Shown here: positions 33,871-46,931 of the stretch, in pieces | Numbering within the stretch: position 1 is the stretch's first letter | Layout: each line of letters starts with the position of its first letter | Assembly (NCBI GenBank): GCA_029224185.1 | Contig: CM055196.1 | Span: 8,652,589-8,716,588, forward strand | From: Karalla daura | Lineage: Eukaryota; Chordata; Actinopteri; Chaetodontiformes; Leiognathidae | Direction of reading: 5' to 3' | DNA: 64,000 nt | Made by a program: the position numbers and the translations under genes | The notes under the pieces: generated by a model | What the model was told of the DNA's origin: nothing | Seen by the model: only the letters and a program-made list of their open reading frames with translations | Database searches by the model: none

Positions 33871-36711
33871 GTCTCTCCTGCTTGTTGTTTAAGATTTGTT
33901 TGTTTTTAGACTCGATGCCACGTACTGTAGCAGCGCAGACCGCTCGGTCGCTGGATCTATGGTCTCATTGCGTCGCTAGAATCCAGCTCATGGGCCTGGC
34001 TTGTGACTAGACTATCAAGGGACTGCTCAGACGCGGGACAGGATTGCACTCTTAGCAGATTGACCCAATTACTCCCCATTCACCTCCATTTACAAATCAT
34101 CGGCGAGTGTCGTGGCGGCGGTGCCTTGTTTGTCTTGGGCGTGAGAGCCGCTCGGCAGAGATGGCTCAGCCGACCGCCTTTGATCATTCAATACGAGCGG
34201 AGTTTCTCCTCTTTCACACGGGACATGCTAGCTTGTCTGGCAGCCGGTATGAAGCAGCCTCATTCTCCCGGGTGGAGAGTCCCATGCTGACATGGGTGGT
34301 GGAAGAGGACGTAGCTGCCCGTGAGCCTCGTGTTTCGCCTTGGCTTTCCCAATATTGTCCAAATAATCACAGGTTTCACACACACTTGGTCCGCACGCCC
34401 CCCCCCCCCCCTCCCCGGTCCTGTTACAAGACCAGGTTGCAGGGACAATAGACAATAGGCGAAAAATAAACATTCAGTCACAGCAAGGCAGCGACCTTCA
34501 ACTCCTGGCGGCTCAATGTGCCTGTGCAGGTGTGCGGTGAGTCACGCTCGCGTCGAGACTCGGCGGGCCAGACGCTTTGCTCCAACTTGCTACGATTTCA
34601 CAGGAGGCAGGCTCGCCGGCCAGAGGTTTCCAGTCCGAGTCTGCAAAGAGGACGTTGTCCTGTGGAATACACCGCTGGTTGTTTACTCCTCTTTGGCGGC
34701 GGGCTGCGGGTGAAATGGTGTTTCCCGGTCTGCAGCTGAAATTACACCTCGGCGGCAGCTTTGTTTGTGCGCGGGTGGCGCAAACTGAAAGCTCGGTAAG
34801 TAACGCGCTCAACAGTTCTGTGAAATTCAGCCTCTTAAGAACGGCAGCCATATTAAGCGTGATTAATGTAAATGCTGTCTTTTCAACCATGGCAAGTGCT
34901 GATTCTGAACGGGTGCTTGGAGCCAGAATTTGGAGATTTCCTCACGTTGAAATCTGCGTTTTTTGTTTCTGTTGGAACAGAAAATGTCAAATCTTCAGGG
35001 AAGCATTTATTATTATTATTATTATTTAGTTTTCATCTCATGTTCTTTCAATCAGCCAACTATTGATCACAAATTCTGTCAGCTTTACACTTGGTGTCCG
35101 CAGCTGCCAGCGTCTGGTCGGGGCTATATCGGGGTCTTCGAGGAGTCCGTAACAGGCTCCCAGCCCCTGGTCCTTCGCTTTAGCATCATTAATTAACGTC
35201 ATCTACACAACACCTTGTCATCCACCATCCATGGCTTTAATGAGCCCCCTCCTGTGCAGGCTGGGCTGGTAGACATCCTCCTCCCGGCCCCTCACACCTA
35301 CTGTCTCTCCAGCAGACAGGCAGAAGAGCCCCTGCCCTCACCAAACTCCCCCGAGGGCCACACTTAGCCGAGCCCGTAGCCTGCCCTGGCCTAATCAGAC
35401 ACGGGCTCTATTACTGCTCCTTTTCTCTTTCTGCACATCCTCCGCAGCTTATTATTTCCCTTTCTGCCACAGAGGCTCTCAGCTCTATAAAAAGGCCTTG
35501 TCATAATGCAACCGGGCCCTTAAATTGCTGCAGTGACTGCTGGAAGTGGAGCACAAGGAGAATCCAATTTGCATAACCTTATATATAATTCAAGGTGCTA
35601 TGTGATAAGCAAAATTGGCTGATGCTTTGCGTGTTCACGTCTTGACTTTTCCATCCGCGGCAGCGGCAACGCAGGAGTGGCATTCAGAGTGAGGACCGGG
35701 CAGATTTTGTACAAAGGGGCTCGGCATTAAAACTGGTTGATGCCTTTGCGTTTTTTGACACAGGGATAGTATCACTCTGTAAAAACCGTGGAAGATATTC
35801 TCATAGTGTCTCTCATCCTGTGGGGTTGGAGACTCTGATTGTTACTACTGCTACTACCACTACCCTGCCTTTCCAGTGATAGGAAGAGCGTTATTCATCC
35901 ACATTTTTTCACTTTTGCACTGACCAGCGGAGCAAATGGTATATTATGGGACGATCTGAGATTGGGATCCTGACCCAAGCCACTTCAGCGATGGGGCGTT
36001 GACGTGTTTGTAATATGATTCGTCTCATGCTGTGTGTACCGGTGTTATAGCTCAGCTCTTAAATGTTAACATATTCAGTATCCATGCCGTCATCATCTCG
36101 CCTGGTTTGTACCAGTCACAGGATCTTAAGCACACATAGAATGAACACGGCACTTGTCAACTAATGGAAAGTTAAAGGAAAAGTTTAAAGTTGAAGTCGC
36201 CTGCTTTGAAACCAAAAAAACGTTTACACAGCTCCTTGGCGTTTAGTGTTCACGTGTTTATTGGGCAGAAATAACAAAGGGTAGTTATACATGAAGGGAC
36301 ATTTTTTAGCCAGGCAGCCACAGGTACGAGCAGGCCTGCAGGCAGTCTCTGAGGTGCACTGCACACAATCGGATGGAAGAACAGAAAGTCTCCACGTCCC
36401 GCTCGCTCGTCCGGGCCCATCCCCCCCCCCCCATCGCAGCGTTCAGCATGCTGTGGAGTGCGTCGGCGATGCACGTACTGTACTCGGCGGCAGCCCATTG
36501 GCGCGTATCTAGGTCACAGGGCCATCCATTAGTCCCGTCGTCACTGGAGACGCAGGGTTAACGGCACTGGGGGTGCTGAAAGGAGGACAGATGGAGCCAT
36601 GGAAGGGTGGCAGGAGTGTCTGGACTTAATCTGCGCCATCATATTAGCAACAGCTGGCTTGACGCTAGCTGTCAGGATCGCGCGGCTCTCGCACTTGGAC
36701 ACGCATGCAGA

Positions 36712-36714
<3 letters not shown>
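33871..36714. other. Non-coding, no supported gene
   Basis: A GC-rich stretch at 34500-34800, a C-run at about 34400, an (ATT)n run at 35009-35028 and another C-run near 36421. No exon pair could be joined. Confidence 0.55.

Positions 36715-36752
<38 letters not shown>
36715..36752 (+). repeat. (CA)n microsatellite
   Basis: A pure CA tract of about 38 bp. Confidence 0.95.
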
Positions 36753-36753
<1 letters not shown>

Positions 36754-37699
36754 CGCCGCGGATGTGCGCCGGCATGCCCACGCACACAGCGGCGTCTCCT
36801 TGTGAGTCAGAGTTGAGGCGGTGATCGCCGGTGTTGCTCTCGAATCGAGGCTGGAGTGATTCGAGTGAGTTAGCAGATGCATGTTGTTCTGATATCGACC
36901 CCCCCCCCATGGTCCACGTCGGAGGCTGAACGTGCGCCGTGCGTTCTCCGATGTCTTTGCATTTTTAAAAACGAGCATCAGCCCGGGACGGGGAAATGTT
37001 CCTGAATGTTCCTGAATAATTGATGTCTAAGCGATCATCCCGTATAGCTGCTCGAGACCATTCCCTCCCGACCGCTTTCGTTATCGCAGGCCATTTTTAT
37101 ACATCGACAGGCAGGCCCATCGCCTGCCCGGGGGCGCCCACGACTGAAACAAAGGTTAGGTCTCAAAGTAGGTCACCACACATTACGCCTTTTATCGCCT
37201 TGTCGAGTCTTCTCAAACCCAGTTTCTGTGCGTTGGCTCGTTGCAGCAGGTACAGGTACACGGCAGACGCTGACCAAGCGGCCCAGAGGGGGAGTAATCA
37301 CCCCGCTTGGATTTCAAGTCGGTGTGTTGTTGAGGAAAGATGCAGCGCAGATGTGTTTTTTCAAGTTTGCCAATTGCAAGCTGCGATGTAAGTATTGTTC
37401 GCCTTTAATGCAGAAGGAAGAAGAAAAGAAAGAAAATCATCTGTGTTTTTGTCCTCGTCCGCAGCCTCAGATTCATTGTCAGCACATTGGTGACGGCAGC
37501 GTACCATTTACTTGCCCCCTTGCTTTAATTAGGCTTTAAGGATTAATGTAGTGTGTAAAATGTTAAAAAGCCCAGTCTAGCCAGTGTGGAGTCGGAAGCA
37601 AATGGAGCACATACAGTTTTAATGAAATGAGTGGACCCCAGACAGTAGAAGCCATACATCGAGGTTTTGATGAGGCTTTGACACTCACGAGGAGACTTG

Positions 37700-39120
37700 T
37701 GCTGTAAAATGACCAACGTGGTGTGGCTGAGGTGCCAGAGTGGTCGGGAAGCGGTGCTTGTCCAAATGTTTCTGTTGAGGCCTTTCCCTCATGCCACTGC
37801 CAGAGCCCAGCGGGATGCCGCGCTCCCTGCTGCTCGGCGCGTCGCCTGTCGGCCTGCTCGATCGATTCAGCGAACCCTCCCTCGGCCGACTGGAAGCGGA
37901 ACTGAGGTTGTGGATTAGGAGGACGTGAACGCCCGCATAGTTCGATGCAAACCGTGGCCGTTTTCCTCAGGCTGGCAGCTACGTACAGGCGCAGCTGCTC
38001 CTGCCTCGTGCGTCCCAGAGAGAGAGAGAGAGAGAGAGAGACCTGGGATCTGTGTAGCTAGATCAGTCAAGCATGTCAACAACATACAGGTCGGGACATG
38101 TCAACACGTCTCCTTCCAGACACCTCCCTCTGTTTTTCCTCCTGTAACGATCGCTAAAAGCGGAGCGGCCCCGTGTGGCGGCGAGGCCGGGGCTTCCACC
38201 TCCGCGAGGTAACTGCGGGTCAGAGGATGTTGTTGTCCTCCGTCCCTCCGTCCCCTGGTAGCGCGCGGTTAATGTTTGACACGGGAATGTGGGTTATCGA
38301 CCGGGCTGGTGTCGCCGCCTCGCCCGCTATCTGCACCACAAGGTGTTCCTATCGCTGGGTCAATATTAGCTTAGCATCTGGGTAGCATGAGTGCAGCGGA
38401 CGGAGCCGGCACCAGCTCAGCTCAGCCTGGAGGACCCGTGGTGCCGGTTTGCGCGGTCCCGTATTAATAGAAGGTCGCGCAAAGGGCGGAGTGCTGAGAG
38501 CGCGCGGCGCTTGGATTTCCCCCCGTCCCTCGGATCGGTTCCCCTCCGACGCTATGCCCTCCCGCTGTTGACGTCCCCCCCCGTGTTTCCTATCACAGTG
38601 GCACCTTCTCGGTTACACGCCTCGCATCCCTTTCTCGCTCCCGCAGAGGCCGGCTGAACCCTTTGACCTCGGAGGGGGGGCGTGTTTAGGTCTGAGAACC
38701 CTCCCTCCCCGGCGTGCTCTGATCTGTGCCCACGCGTGGGCCCCTTTTTGTTTTCGACGACTCGAGCGTTTCAAGACGAAACGGCGAGAAGTCAAACGGT
38801 ATGAATAAACGCGCGGCGCAGTTCAAGCGGCGTCCGCTCCTGCCCCGGCTTGTAGGAACGTTTGCTCATTCGGCCACGCTGAGCGAAAGACGTGAGAAGA
38901 ATTGCAGAATAACATTCGTGGACAAAGAGTCGAATGCTTTATCGTCACCGTGCGCAGTGAAAGGTCGTCTTCATGTGGCGGGAATCGGAGTCGTCTCCCA
39001 GCCGTGGTGGGACTGTGACGCGCGGCCTCTCGGACGCCGGGCGCGCGTTCCTGTGCGTGATCTGTCCTCGGCGCTGTCCCGCTGGGAGTAATGCACGCCG
39101 ACTGCGTGTGGCCTGATCTG
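37700..39120 (+). promoter_or_regulatory. CpG-rich segment, possible alternative osbpl5 promoter
   Basis: Strongly CpG-rich, with GCGCGC and CCGCG clusters densest at 38160-38870, a short (GA)n at about 38020-38041, and a donor-like GCGAG/GTAACT at 38208/38209. It lies about 3 kb upstream of the coding first exon of osbpl5 and could supply an alternative non-coding first exon. There is no direct evidence of transcription. Confidence 0.3.
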
Positions 39121-39391
39121 CATGCTGCAGCCCGGGTCTGTAGCTCCTTGGCGAGGAGCCTTCTTCTTCTTTTTTTTTTCTTCCTCCTCTTTGGCACTAC
39201 ATCGCTTTGCATGCGTAATCCTCTCCAGTCTGCGGCAACAAGGCAGGCGCGCACGCACACACACGCACACACACCAACCCAGAGACGCGGACGCACACAC
39301 ACGTCGTAGCATGCGCAACGACGCGCTTGTTTTTCCGTCGCTCGCCACGCACAAGCTCTCAGAAAGGCTTCTGTGTGCCCGAGCAGCAGTG

Positions 39392-39392
<1 letters not shown>

Positions 39393-39464
<72 letters not shown>
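39393..39464 (+). repeat. (CA)n microsatellite
   Basis: A CA tract of about 72 bp. Long cysteine-valine or histidine-threonine frames across it are artefacts. Confidence 0.95.
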
Positions 39465-39465
<1 letters not shown>

Positions 39466-39520
39466 CACAAACGCATGAAGCATGCATGGCTCCCATGCTC
39501 AGTCCAGACTCCATTGTGAG

Positions 39521-39522
<2 letters not shown>

Positions 39523-39578
<56 letters not shown>
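39523..39578 (+). repeat. (CA)n microsatellite
   Basis: A second CA tract of about 56 bp, 58 bp after the previous one. Confidence 0.95.
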
Positions 39579-39580
<2 letters not shown>

Positions 39581-41534
39581 CATGCAGGGAAAGCCCGTCC
39601 TGCAGCTGTGGGAACCAGCAGTGATTGGTTCGTCCCGTCGTTCCACATGTTTCCCGGCTTGCCTCAGGCCCTCGGCTGTGAGTGCTGTTAATCCCGCGTG
39701 TGGTACATTTTAGCAGCCCGTTGTTTACTGTTGTGTAATGTAAAAGCTCCTCGCCTCTTTTTTTCCTTTGGTTCTCTCTTTCCATGCAGCGCGTGCATGC
39801 GCTCAGGGTTCAGCAATGTGCCACACGTACAGTGCAGCGAGTGAGCGCTATTTATAGCCGTACCCCGCGAGGACGAACACAAGGCTCCTTTTTCTGGAAG
39901 AGTCAATTTACCTCTTCACACTCGCGTCCCGGCCGCACCGCTCGCTGGGACAAAGGAGCAGGAGGGGGGGTGGGGTGGGGTGGGGGGGCCGTGCCGGGGA
40001 GATGGGCGAGAATTGAGTCAGTGGGTTGAGGATGAGTCACAAAGGCAGGATTGAAATGGGGAGGGAGGAAGAAGCGGGGATGTTTGTTGAGGGAGGGCGC
40101 AGCTCTCCAGATCTCAGGTTCCTCTCCTGAAGGCAGCATTAGGATTCGTCCAAAACGTTTCTTCCAGGCAAAACAACTCATTCACCGCTACTAACCACCC
40201 CCCCCCCTTGCTCCCGATTAGCATGTTCTTTGCGTATGCATTGGTTTTCTCCAGAAGCTCAGGTTTCACCTGATTTCGCGTCTCCGTTCTCACTGCAGAT
40301 CCTCTTGAATGACCGGACGCCGCCATGTAATCTCGGCTGAGCAACGCGGGGGAGTTGTCCGCGTCCGCGCAAAGGCTCCGTGAATGACTTTACGTAACGC
40401 GGCTCTGGAGTGGCGTAGCTGAGGGCCTGTAGGCGAGACTGCTCTGTAGGCTGGGAGTCACGGGGGCCCGTCGGCTGCACGTACCGCCGCGCGGACAGAA
40501 AGTGAATGGGTTGATGTGGATCCGGCGGCAGCAGCCACGGTCCGTTCGTCTCACTGCCCTACCGTCGGCTTTGATTCGCCGCCGTAGCGGTCTGTCTGGA
40601 AAGAGCCGTGACCCCCGGCAGGTCGCTGATGACGCTCTGCGAGTAGCTCCAACCTGGTCAGGAGTCGCAGAGCTCAGGATGACACCCGGGGAAAGAGGCG
40701 AGACCTCCCCAGGTGACAAAGACTAAAAAAGAAAAGCATCCACGTCACGATTACTGTACGCACTATGCTTAGTCTGTCCCCGGCTGCTGCGTTTGCTTCT
40801 CCACCTGAACATCCAGTGTGATTAATCCAGCCGTTACATGAGGCTGCAGAGCTGCAGCTCCATCCTGCACCACATCTGCATATCCCGCCGCATAGCTGCA
40901 TTTTCCCCCCCGTTTTTGTGGGAGAGAAATGTGAATCTCATTAGCGGTTGGGGAACCCGGTGGATATGAAGGAGCGGATGCTTCTCTGCGTGGATCGAGT
41001 CGTGGTGTGGTGCCGGGTGGGTGGGCGGGAGGGCGGGTGGATGGAGGAGCGGTGGTGTGGGCGGTGCGTCTCGGACAGCGGGTCTCTGTGGGGAGGGTGA
41101 CTAAACTCAGCCGTGGATCTGTCAGACGCGCTGACAATGTGCCGTCTGAGTGGCTCGTCTCCGCCATGCACGGTGCCATTATGTGGGCAGGCTGACATAT
41201 CCTGGCACGGAGGGGGGGAAGCAGCTACACAGATACCCCACCTCCCCTCCTTTTTTTCCCAGATCAACTTCTTTGAGGGCTGAATAATGCCATCACAGTC
41301 CCAACATGCTCCTCTGACAGACAGACAGACAGTGTTGGAGAGGAGAGAGAGGGCGGGGGGGTCTGCACAGACACAAAGGGAAGGGGGAAGGAGAGAAAGA
41401 TCATATTCATGAGAGGATCCACACATGCAGCTACAGGCCGAGGCCCTGGGTTTGTTTTGAAATGCTCGGCCGAGATGAATAGATGCATTTGTTTTAATCG
41501 GAGTCTTTTTTCCCGTCCACGTCTCCCCGTGCAG
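39579..41534. other. Presumed osbpl5 intron, GC-rich, no supported exon
   Basis: It contains a G-rich stretch at 39960-40003 (runs of four to seven G), several CpG-rich patches, C-runs near 40199 and a pyrimidine-rich end before the acceptor at 41534. No coding exon is recognised. Confidence 0.5.
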
Positions 41535-41690
41535 AGGACGAGCAGGCCGCCAGGATGAAGGAGGAGAACTTGTTCCACCGGAGGTTTTCTCTGTGCCCCA
41601 ATGCCACCTCCCCGCCCAAAATTGACCCCCACACCCTCACCCGGAACCTCTCTTATGGAGGAGACAACGACCTCTACAGCCTCAGTCCAG
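41535..41690 (+). CDS. osbpl5: osbpl5 first coding exon with start codon
   Basis: The exon opens at an acceptor (CCCCGTGCAG, then AGGACGAGCAG), so 41535-41554 is the end of the 5' UTR and at least one upstream exon must exist. ATG at 41555 has a good context (CAGGATGA, purine at -3 by the usual count). It encodes MKEENLFHRRFSLCP and IDPHTLTRNL, matching the ORP5 N terminus. Donor is at 41690/41691. Confidence 0.9.
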
Positions 41691-43687
41691 GTAACGGGAA
41701 GCCTCCACAGCTGACCCATGCCACAACACTTGAGTGACACGTGTGCCAGTGTGCGTGTGTGTGTGTGTGTGTGTATGTACTGTGTGCCGTGCCCTACTGA
41801 CTCCATACAAATCAACGAACCTCAGCTGCTGCTTCTGAGCTGCTTTTGGGGGCCGCCATGCTTTAACTGTCTGTCAGCAGGTTGACTCGCATTTGTATGT
41901 GACTGTGTGTTGTGGGTTCCCACCAGGCAGTGAGACAGACAGGAACGGTCTCTCCATGCTGAGTAATGAACTTAGTCCTGCCCAATCGCCAGGCAGCAAG
42001 GTAAGGCGTCCCAGTTCCCGATTGGGCAGTCCCTTCAACAGCTCACTCTCGCTGAGCCCTTAGGTGAGCCGCTTGCCTCTGTTTTACCCCTGTGTCCCAA
42101 ACCCGAAACCGCAACATTTCAAGCAGATAGACAAACCCCCACTGCGCACCGGACCCGATGCTTTCTCACTAACCAGCAGGATGTTATATGTGTATCAGGG
42201 CCATGGTGGGAACTGTGTCTGAAGCGCCACGAGCCATTTCTTTGGCGTCCCGACGCTGCCCCCTTTTATTTGACCCTACCAGTCTTAACAATGTGCCTCC
42301 ATTCTCCCGGAGCGGCTCATGAATGTTCCTAATGGCAACGGGGTGATCTCATCACGTCTTTTTTGTTTCCTTTCTGTCTCCTTTACCCCTTGTCGCCTCG
42401 CCTCACCTTGTCTCGCAGTGTTGCCTATTAGTATGTGCAGCTCTATTCATGGCCCCCCGCCCTCCCTTCCATGTCGGACCCCCCCCCCCCCCCCCCCCCC
42501 CGCGGGATCAGAGCGCAGCCGTACCTCCTGCGTGCGGTCATCTGCACGGGGTCGTACAGTAGTGGCGAGCTGCGCCTTGAGGAGTAGCCGCTTTTAGCAC
42601 AAGCAAAGCCACAGAGCGCCCGTGTGGGCTCGTCAGACGGCACCATGAGTCAGACTGGTTCGGCGCGTGACGGGGCGGCGCGGCCGTGTAATTACGCGTT
42701 TGCGTGCAGCTGCGCCTTCATTTACCACTTAGCCTGATCTGTACTTACACTGGATGAAACGAGCCCGTCGGACGGCCGCTGCCTTTTCCTGTCTCGCTGG
42801 GGAAGTTCGAGGCTTCGTGGCTCGCGGCACCAGCAGCAGGCGGTCAGCTGTGCAGCCCTGCTGGTTGAAAGGACCACCCATCTGCTTCACACACACACAC
42901 GCACACACGCGCGCGCACACGCACAGATATAATAGAGATGTGCTATGCAGCAAAACTAACAGTCGAACAATGCGGCGCTCACAAAGCCAGCAAGACGCCA
43001 CTGAAACACCTGCGAATCGTTTGTTCAACGAAGCCGCGGCATAAAATAATACGATCTCGACCTAAATTATTTTAGAGATTCGCGAAGGGTCGCACGTTAA
43101 GATTTGTTCTACGCTTAGATCTCTAATTTACTCTCTAACGTCCCTGAGTTAAAGGCTTAAGTGAACGCGGCAGTTAGCATTGTCTTGAATGTAAATGCTT
43201 GGCTCTCCTTCTATACACGTCCCTCTGCTCCCTCCTAACTCCTCTGTCGTCCCTCCTCCAGTCTGAGTCCAGGATGTTTAATGGTGTTGAGAAGGACTGC
43301 CCCTCCCCTACAGAGAAGCTGGCCCGAAAGGAGTCTCTCAAGGTATACACAAGCCTGCACCCGGCCGTCAGACTTCATGTGACAGAGGTTGTCCCCATCA
43401 CTCAAGGCGCGGTGGCGATATGTGTAATCTCTTTGGGGAGGCTAATGCCTCTTTTTAACACCATAAATGAGAGCTCTCTCCCATGTCAAATAACCATGTT
43501 GCACGTCATGAAGGACACTAAGTATCCCAGCAGGAGCACAGTGGTCTGTTTGACTCTGCCTCCACCTAGTGTTGGTGCTCTCAGATCAGTCCTCTGAGGA
43601 ATAAAGCTGATGACTCACCCGCGTGTCTCTCTCTCTCTCTGTCTCTCTCTCTCTCTTGCTCTCTCTCTGTCTCTCGCTCTCTCTCTG

Positions 43688-43742
<55 letters not shown>

Positions 43743-43843
43743 GTCTCTCTCTCTCTCTCTCTGTCTATCTGTCTCTCTCTCTCTCGCTCTCTCGCTCTCT
43801 CTCTGTGTCTCTCTGTCTCTCTCTCTCTCTCTCTGTCTCTGTC

Positions 43844-43877
<34 letters not shown>

Positions 43878-43947
43878 GCTCTCTCTCTGTGTCTCTCTCT
43901 GTCTCTCTCTCTCTCTCGCTCTGTGTCTCTCTCTCTGTCTCTGTCTG

Positions 43948-43987
<40 letters not shown>

Positions 43988-44642
43988 TCTCTCTGTCTCT
44001 CTCTCTCAGGTCCAAAAGCAGAACTACAGGCAAGAAAAGAAACGAGCAGCTAAAGAGCTGTTCAGCGCACTCAAGGACCCCAGTGTTGTCATCATGTCTA
44101 ACTGGCTAAAGGTGTGATGTTTTTGCACACTAACTACCAGAGTGCCGAATGCAGTTCAGCCCCGTTGTTTCTCCCCTTTCATGTTCTAACGTTGAAACGG
44201 CCTTCCGGCTTCATTGTCCCTCTTAGATCCGGGGCTCTTTGAAGAGTTGGACTAAGCTGTGGTGCGCCCTGAAGCCCGGGGTCCTGCTGATCTACAAGAC
44301 TCCCAAAACAGACCACTGGGTGGGCACGGTGCTGCTCAGTGCATGCAAGCTCATTGAGAGACCCTCCAAGAAGGATGGCTTCTGCTTCAAGCTCTACCAC
44401 CCGCTGGACAAATCCATATGGGCTGTGAAGGTCAGAGACGCGTGTAGGCCGCGCTGCAGATCTAGGGTTTCTAGAGTCCATCAGACGGCAGATGTTCTTG
44501 GGCAATTGGGCATTTTTTTATATTTAGAGATTAGCATTAATTCATTGATTCTTATCCACCCTATCTTACTTGTTTTGTATTCAGTAGTGTTACAGGGGTC
44601 TGCTGGTGTCCTTTTCCAGTGGTCACAAGGCAAATACACCCT

Positions 44643-44698
<56 letters not shown>

Positions 44699-46085
44699 CA
44701 TTTCAAGTCAATTTAGATTATGTTAACACAAGTAATGCCTCTTTTTGGCCTCTTTAATGCCTCTTAAGTGCCTCCTGGTGGTATTGTCACAAAAGAACCT
44801 ACTATGGCTGACAGTCGCACACGTTAGATCAAATAATATTTCCGTCCAGTGCGTGACATTGGCTAGCTGGCAACACTTGTTTTAGCGTGACTGAATGAAA
44901 GCGCAGGCTTCCTGGTACTGCAGATTTGCATCAAACAATTGTGTTTGTAAGTGAGGGTGGTTTTGACAAATAGCAAGCCGGGTAATGAGTTTGAGTGAGC
45001 AGTGTACAACATGCAATAGGTGTTGTGTACTTCCACACTTAGGCTCAGTTAGGCACAGTTAGGCTCCAGCAGACCCTATGACCCCAGTATGTGTCAATGA
45101 GTGAGTGAACCTGTAATTGCATTTAATCCGAGTTAACTGTGTGCTCAGCTTTCTCACAGTGGTCTATTTCGCTTCCGATAATTATCCCTGTCTGTGCTCC
45201 ATTATGTTTGTGGCCCGAGAGAGCACCATTTGTTTCTGTTGGTGCAACATTAATGAAATGGCATGCGAGGCGTGACTCACCGTTTCATCCGTTCGCTCAG
45301 GGCCCCAAAGGAGAGAACGTGGGCTCCATCACGCAGCCTCTACCCAGCAACTACCTGATCTTCAGAGCCGCCTCTGAGTCTGACGGTGGGCATTGCATTA
45401 TGTGCATTATGTGCTGAACGTCGTCCGAGTGCTTCCTGTAACGGCTGCCCCCGTGTCTCCAGGACGCTGCTGGATGGATGCTTTGGAGCTGTCTCTGAGC
45501 TGCTCCAGTCTCTACAAGCTGACAGCCAAAGCCGGGAGGGAGGCGGACATCAGCACGTCGTCGGAGTCCTCCCATATCCTCCACCTCCTGCAGTCCACGA
45601 CGCTCAGCGACGCAGAGCTGCTACAGTGAGCAACACGAGCCACTCACGATCATATGTTTATGAGTTGTTGTCAGTTGGGGATCGGTTATCCCCGTCGGGA
45701 CTCTTAAAGGGGTCACACCAAATCACACACAATAATTGTCATTTCTGGTTATCAGAGCTCATTGAACTGGCCTGGCACTGGTTGATTCGGGGCATTTGGT
45801 TACATTGTCACAAGCAAAAAAACAAAAGCCTGATAACTTTTTTCTTTTGTCTACGTGTGACGTCATGCGACCTTGTTTCCTTCTTCGAGGAAGCAGCCTC
45901 CACAAACACTCTGCGTCTTGTCACTGTCCCGTCCTTGACGGACCATTGCTGAGCACATGGAACCTAAATTTAGTACGCTTCAGCTAAAATTAGTGTGCCG
46001 TTGGTTTACTCTGCTTCTGCGCGACTGGATCTGAGCCCCTCGTGTCGCCCGGCTGCCTGTATGTCAATAGTTAAATGTGATGCTC

Positions 46086-46144
<59 letters not shown>

Positions 46145-46893
46145 GGGAGAGACATCAGCTGCATTTTCTGTTTTGTGCCGTGTCATTTGTCATCGATGAA
46201 ACATGACGTGTCGTTCCCAAAGCAACAGCGTGCGACGCTCTGTCTCTTTGCTGGATGCTGGCCCAGTTTTTTCTTCTTTTTGTTCCATTTTGTCTTATTT
46301 GTTTTTGAAGCAGCCGAATGCGGGAGCCAGCAGACACCTTTGTGCTGCTGCCCGTACGAAGCGGCACCCTTGCGAAGCGGCAAGATGTGGCTCAGAGAAA
46401 GTGGCGGGCGTTTAAAGCCGCGTGAGACTTCAGAGGTGACGTGAAGCTGCTGCGTGAGGGGTGATGACGGGTTAAGTGAACGCAGCTGCTTTTTTTTTGT
46501 TAATTGTCCAGTAGCACAGTGACCAGCAGCTGTAGAAGGTAGTGGACAGTAGGAGTCTGTTACTACTCACTTCTATCGGACACAGATACAGAAAACACCT
46601 CTGTGTCGGTATCAAAGCACAGTTCTGCACCTCTAGTGGCGTTTGGGTCTTATGTTACATATCTCTCTCGTCCCCCCTCCCCCCTCCTCCCTTTACCTAC
46701 CGACTGTGGCGGCTGAGCCCCTCCCCCCCGGTCGTCCCTCCCTGCTCCCCCTCCCCTCCTGCTCCTCTCCCGGCCAATCGGAGCAGCCCTGCGCGGTCAC
46801 GTGACTGACAGACGAGCAGGAAGATGGAACAGAGTGTGAGGCATACACCGCCCAGATAGGGACGGCAGCAGCACTATTGTTGCAAGGCTACGC

Positions 46894-46931
<38 letters not shown>

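Noticed and set aside
38823..39713. Reverse and forward frames of Cys-Val or His-Thr repeats
   Set aside because: They are translated CA microsatellites at 39393-39464 and 39523-39578.
43581..44117. Long Ser-Leu frames and reverse Arg-Glu frames
   Set aside because: They are translations of the (CT)n microsatellite. Only 44010-44111 is coding, in the osbpl5 frame.
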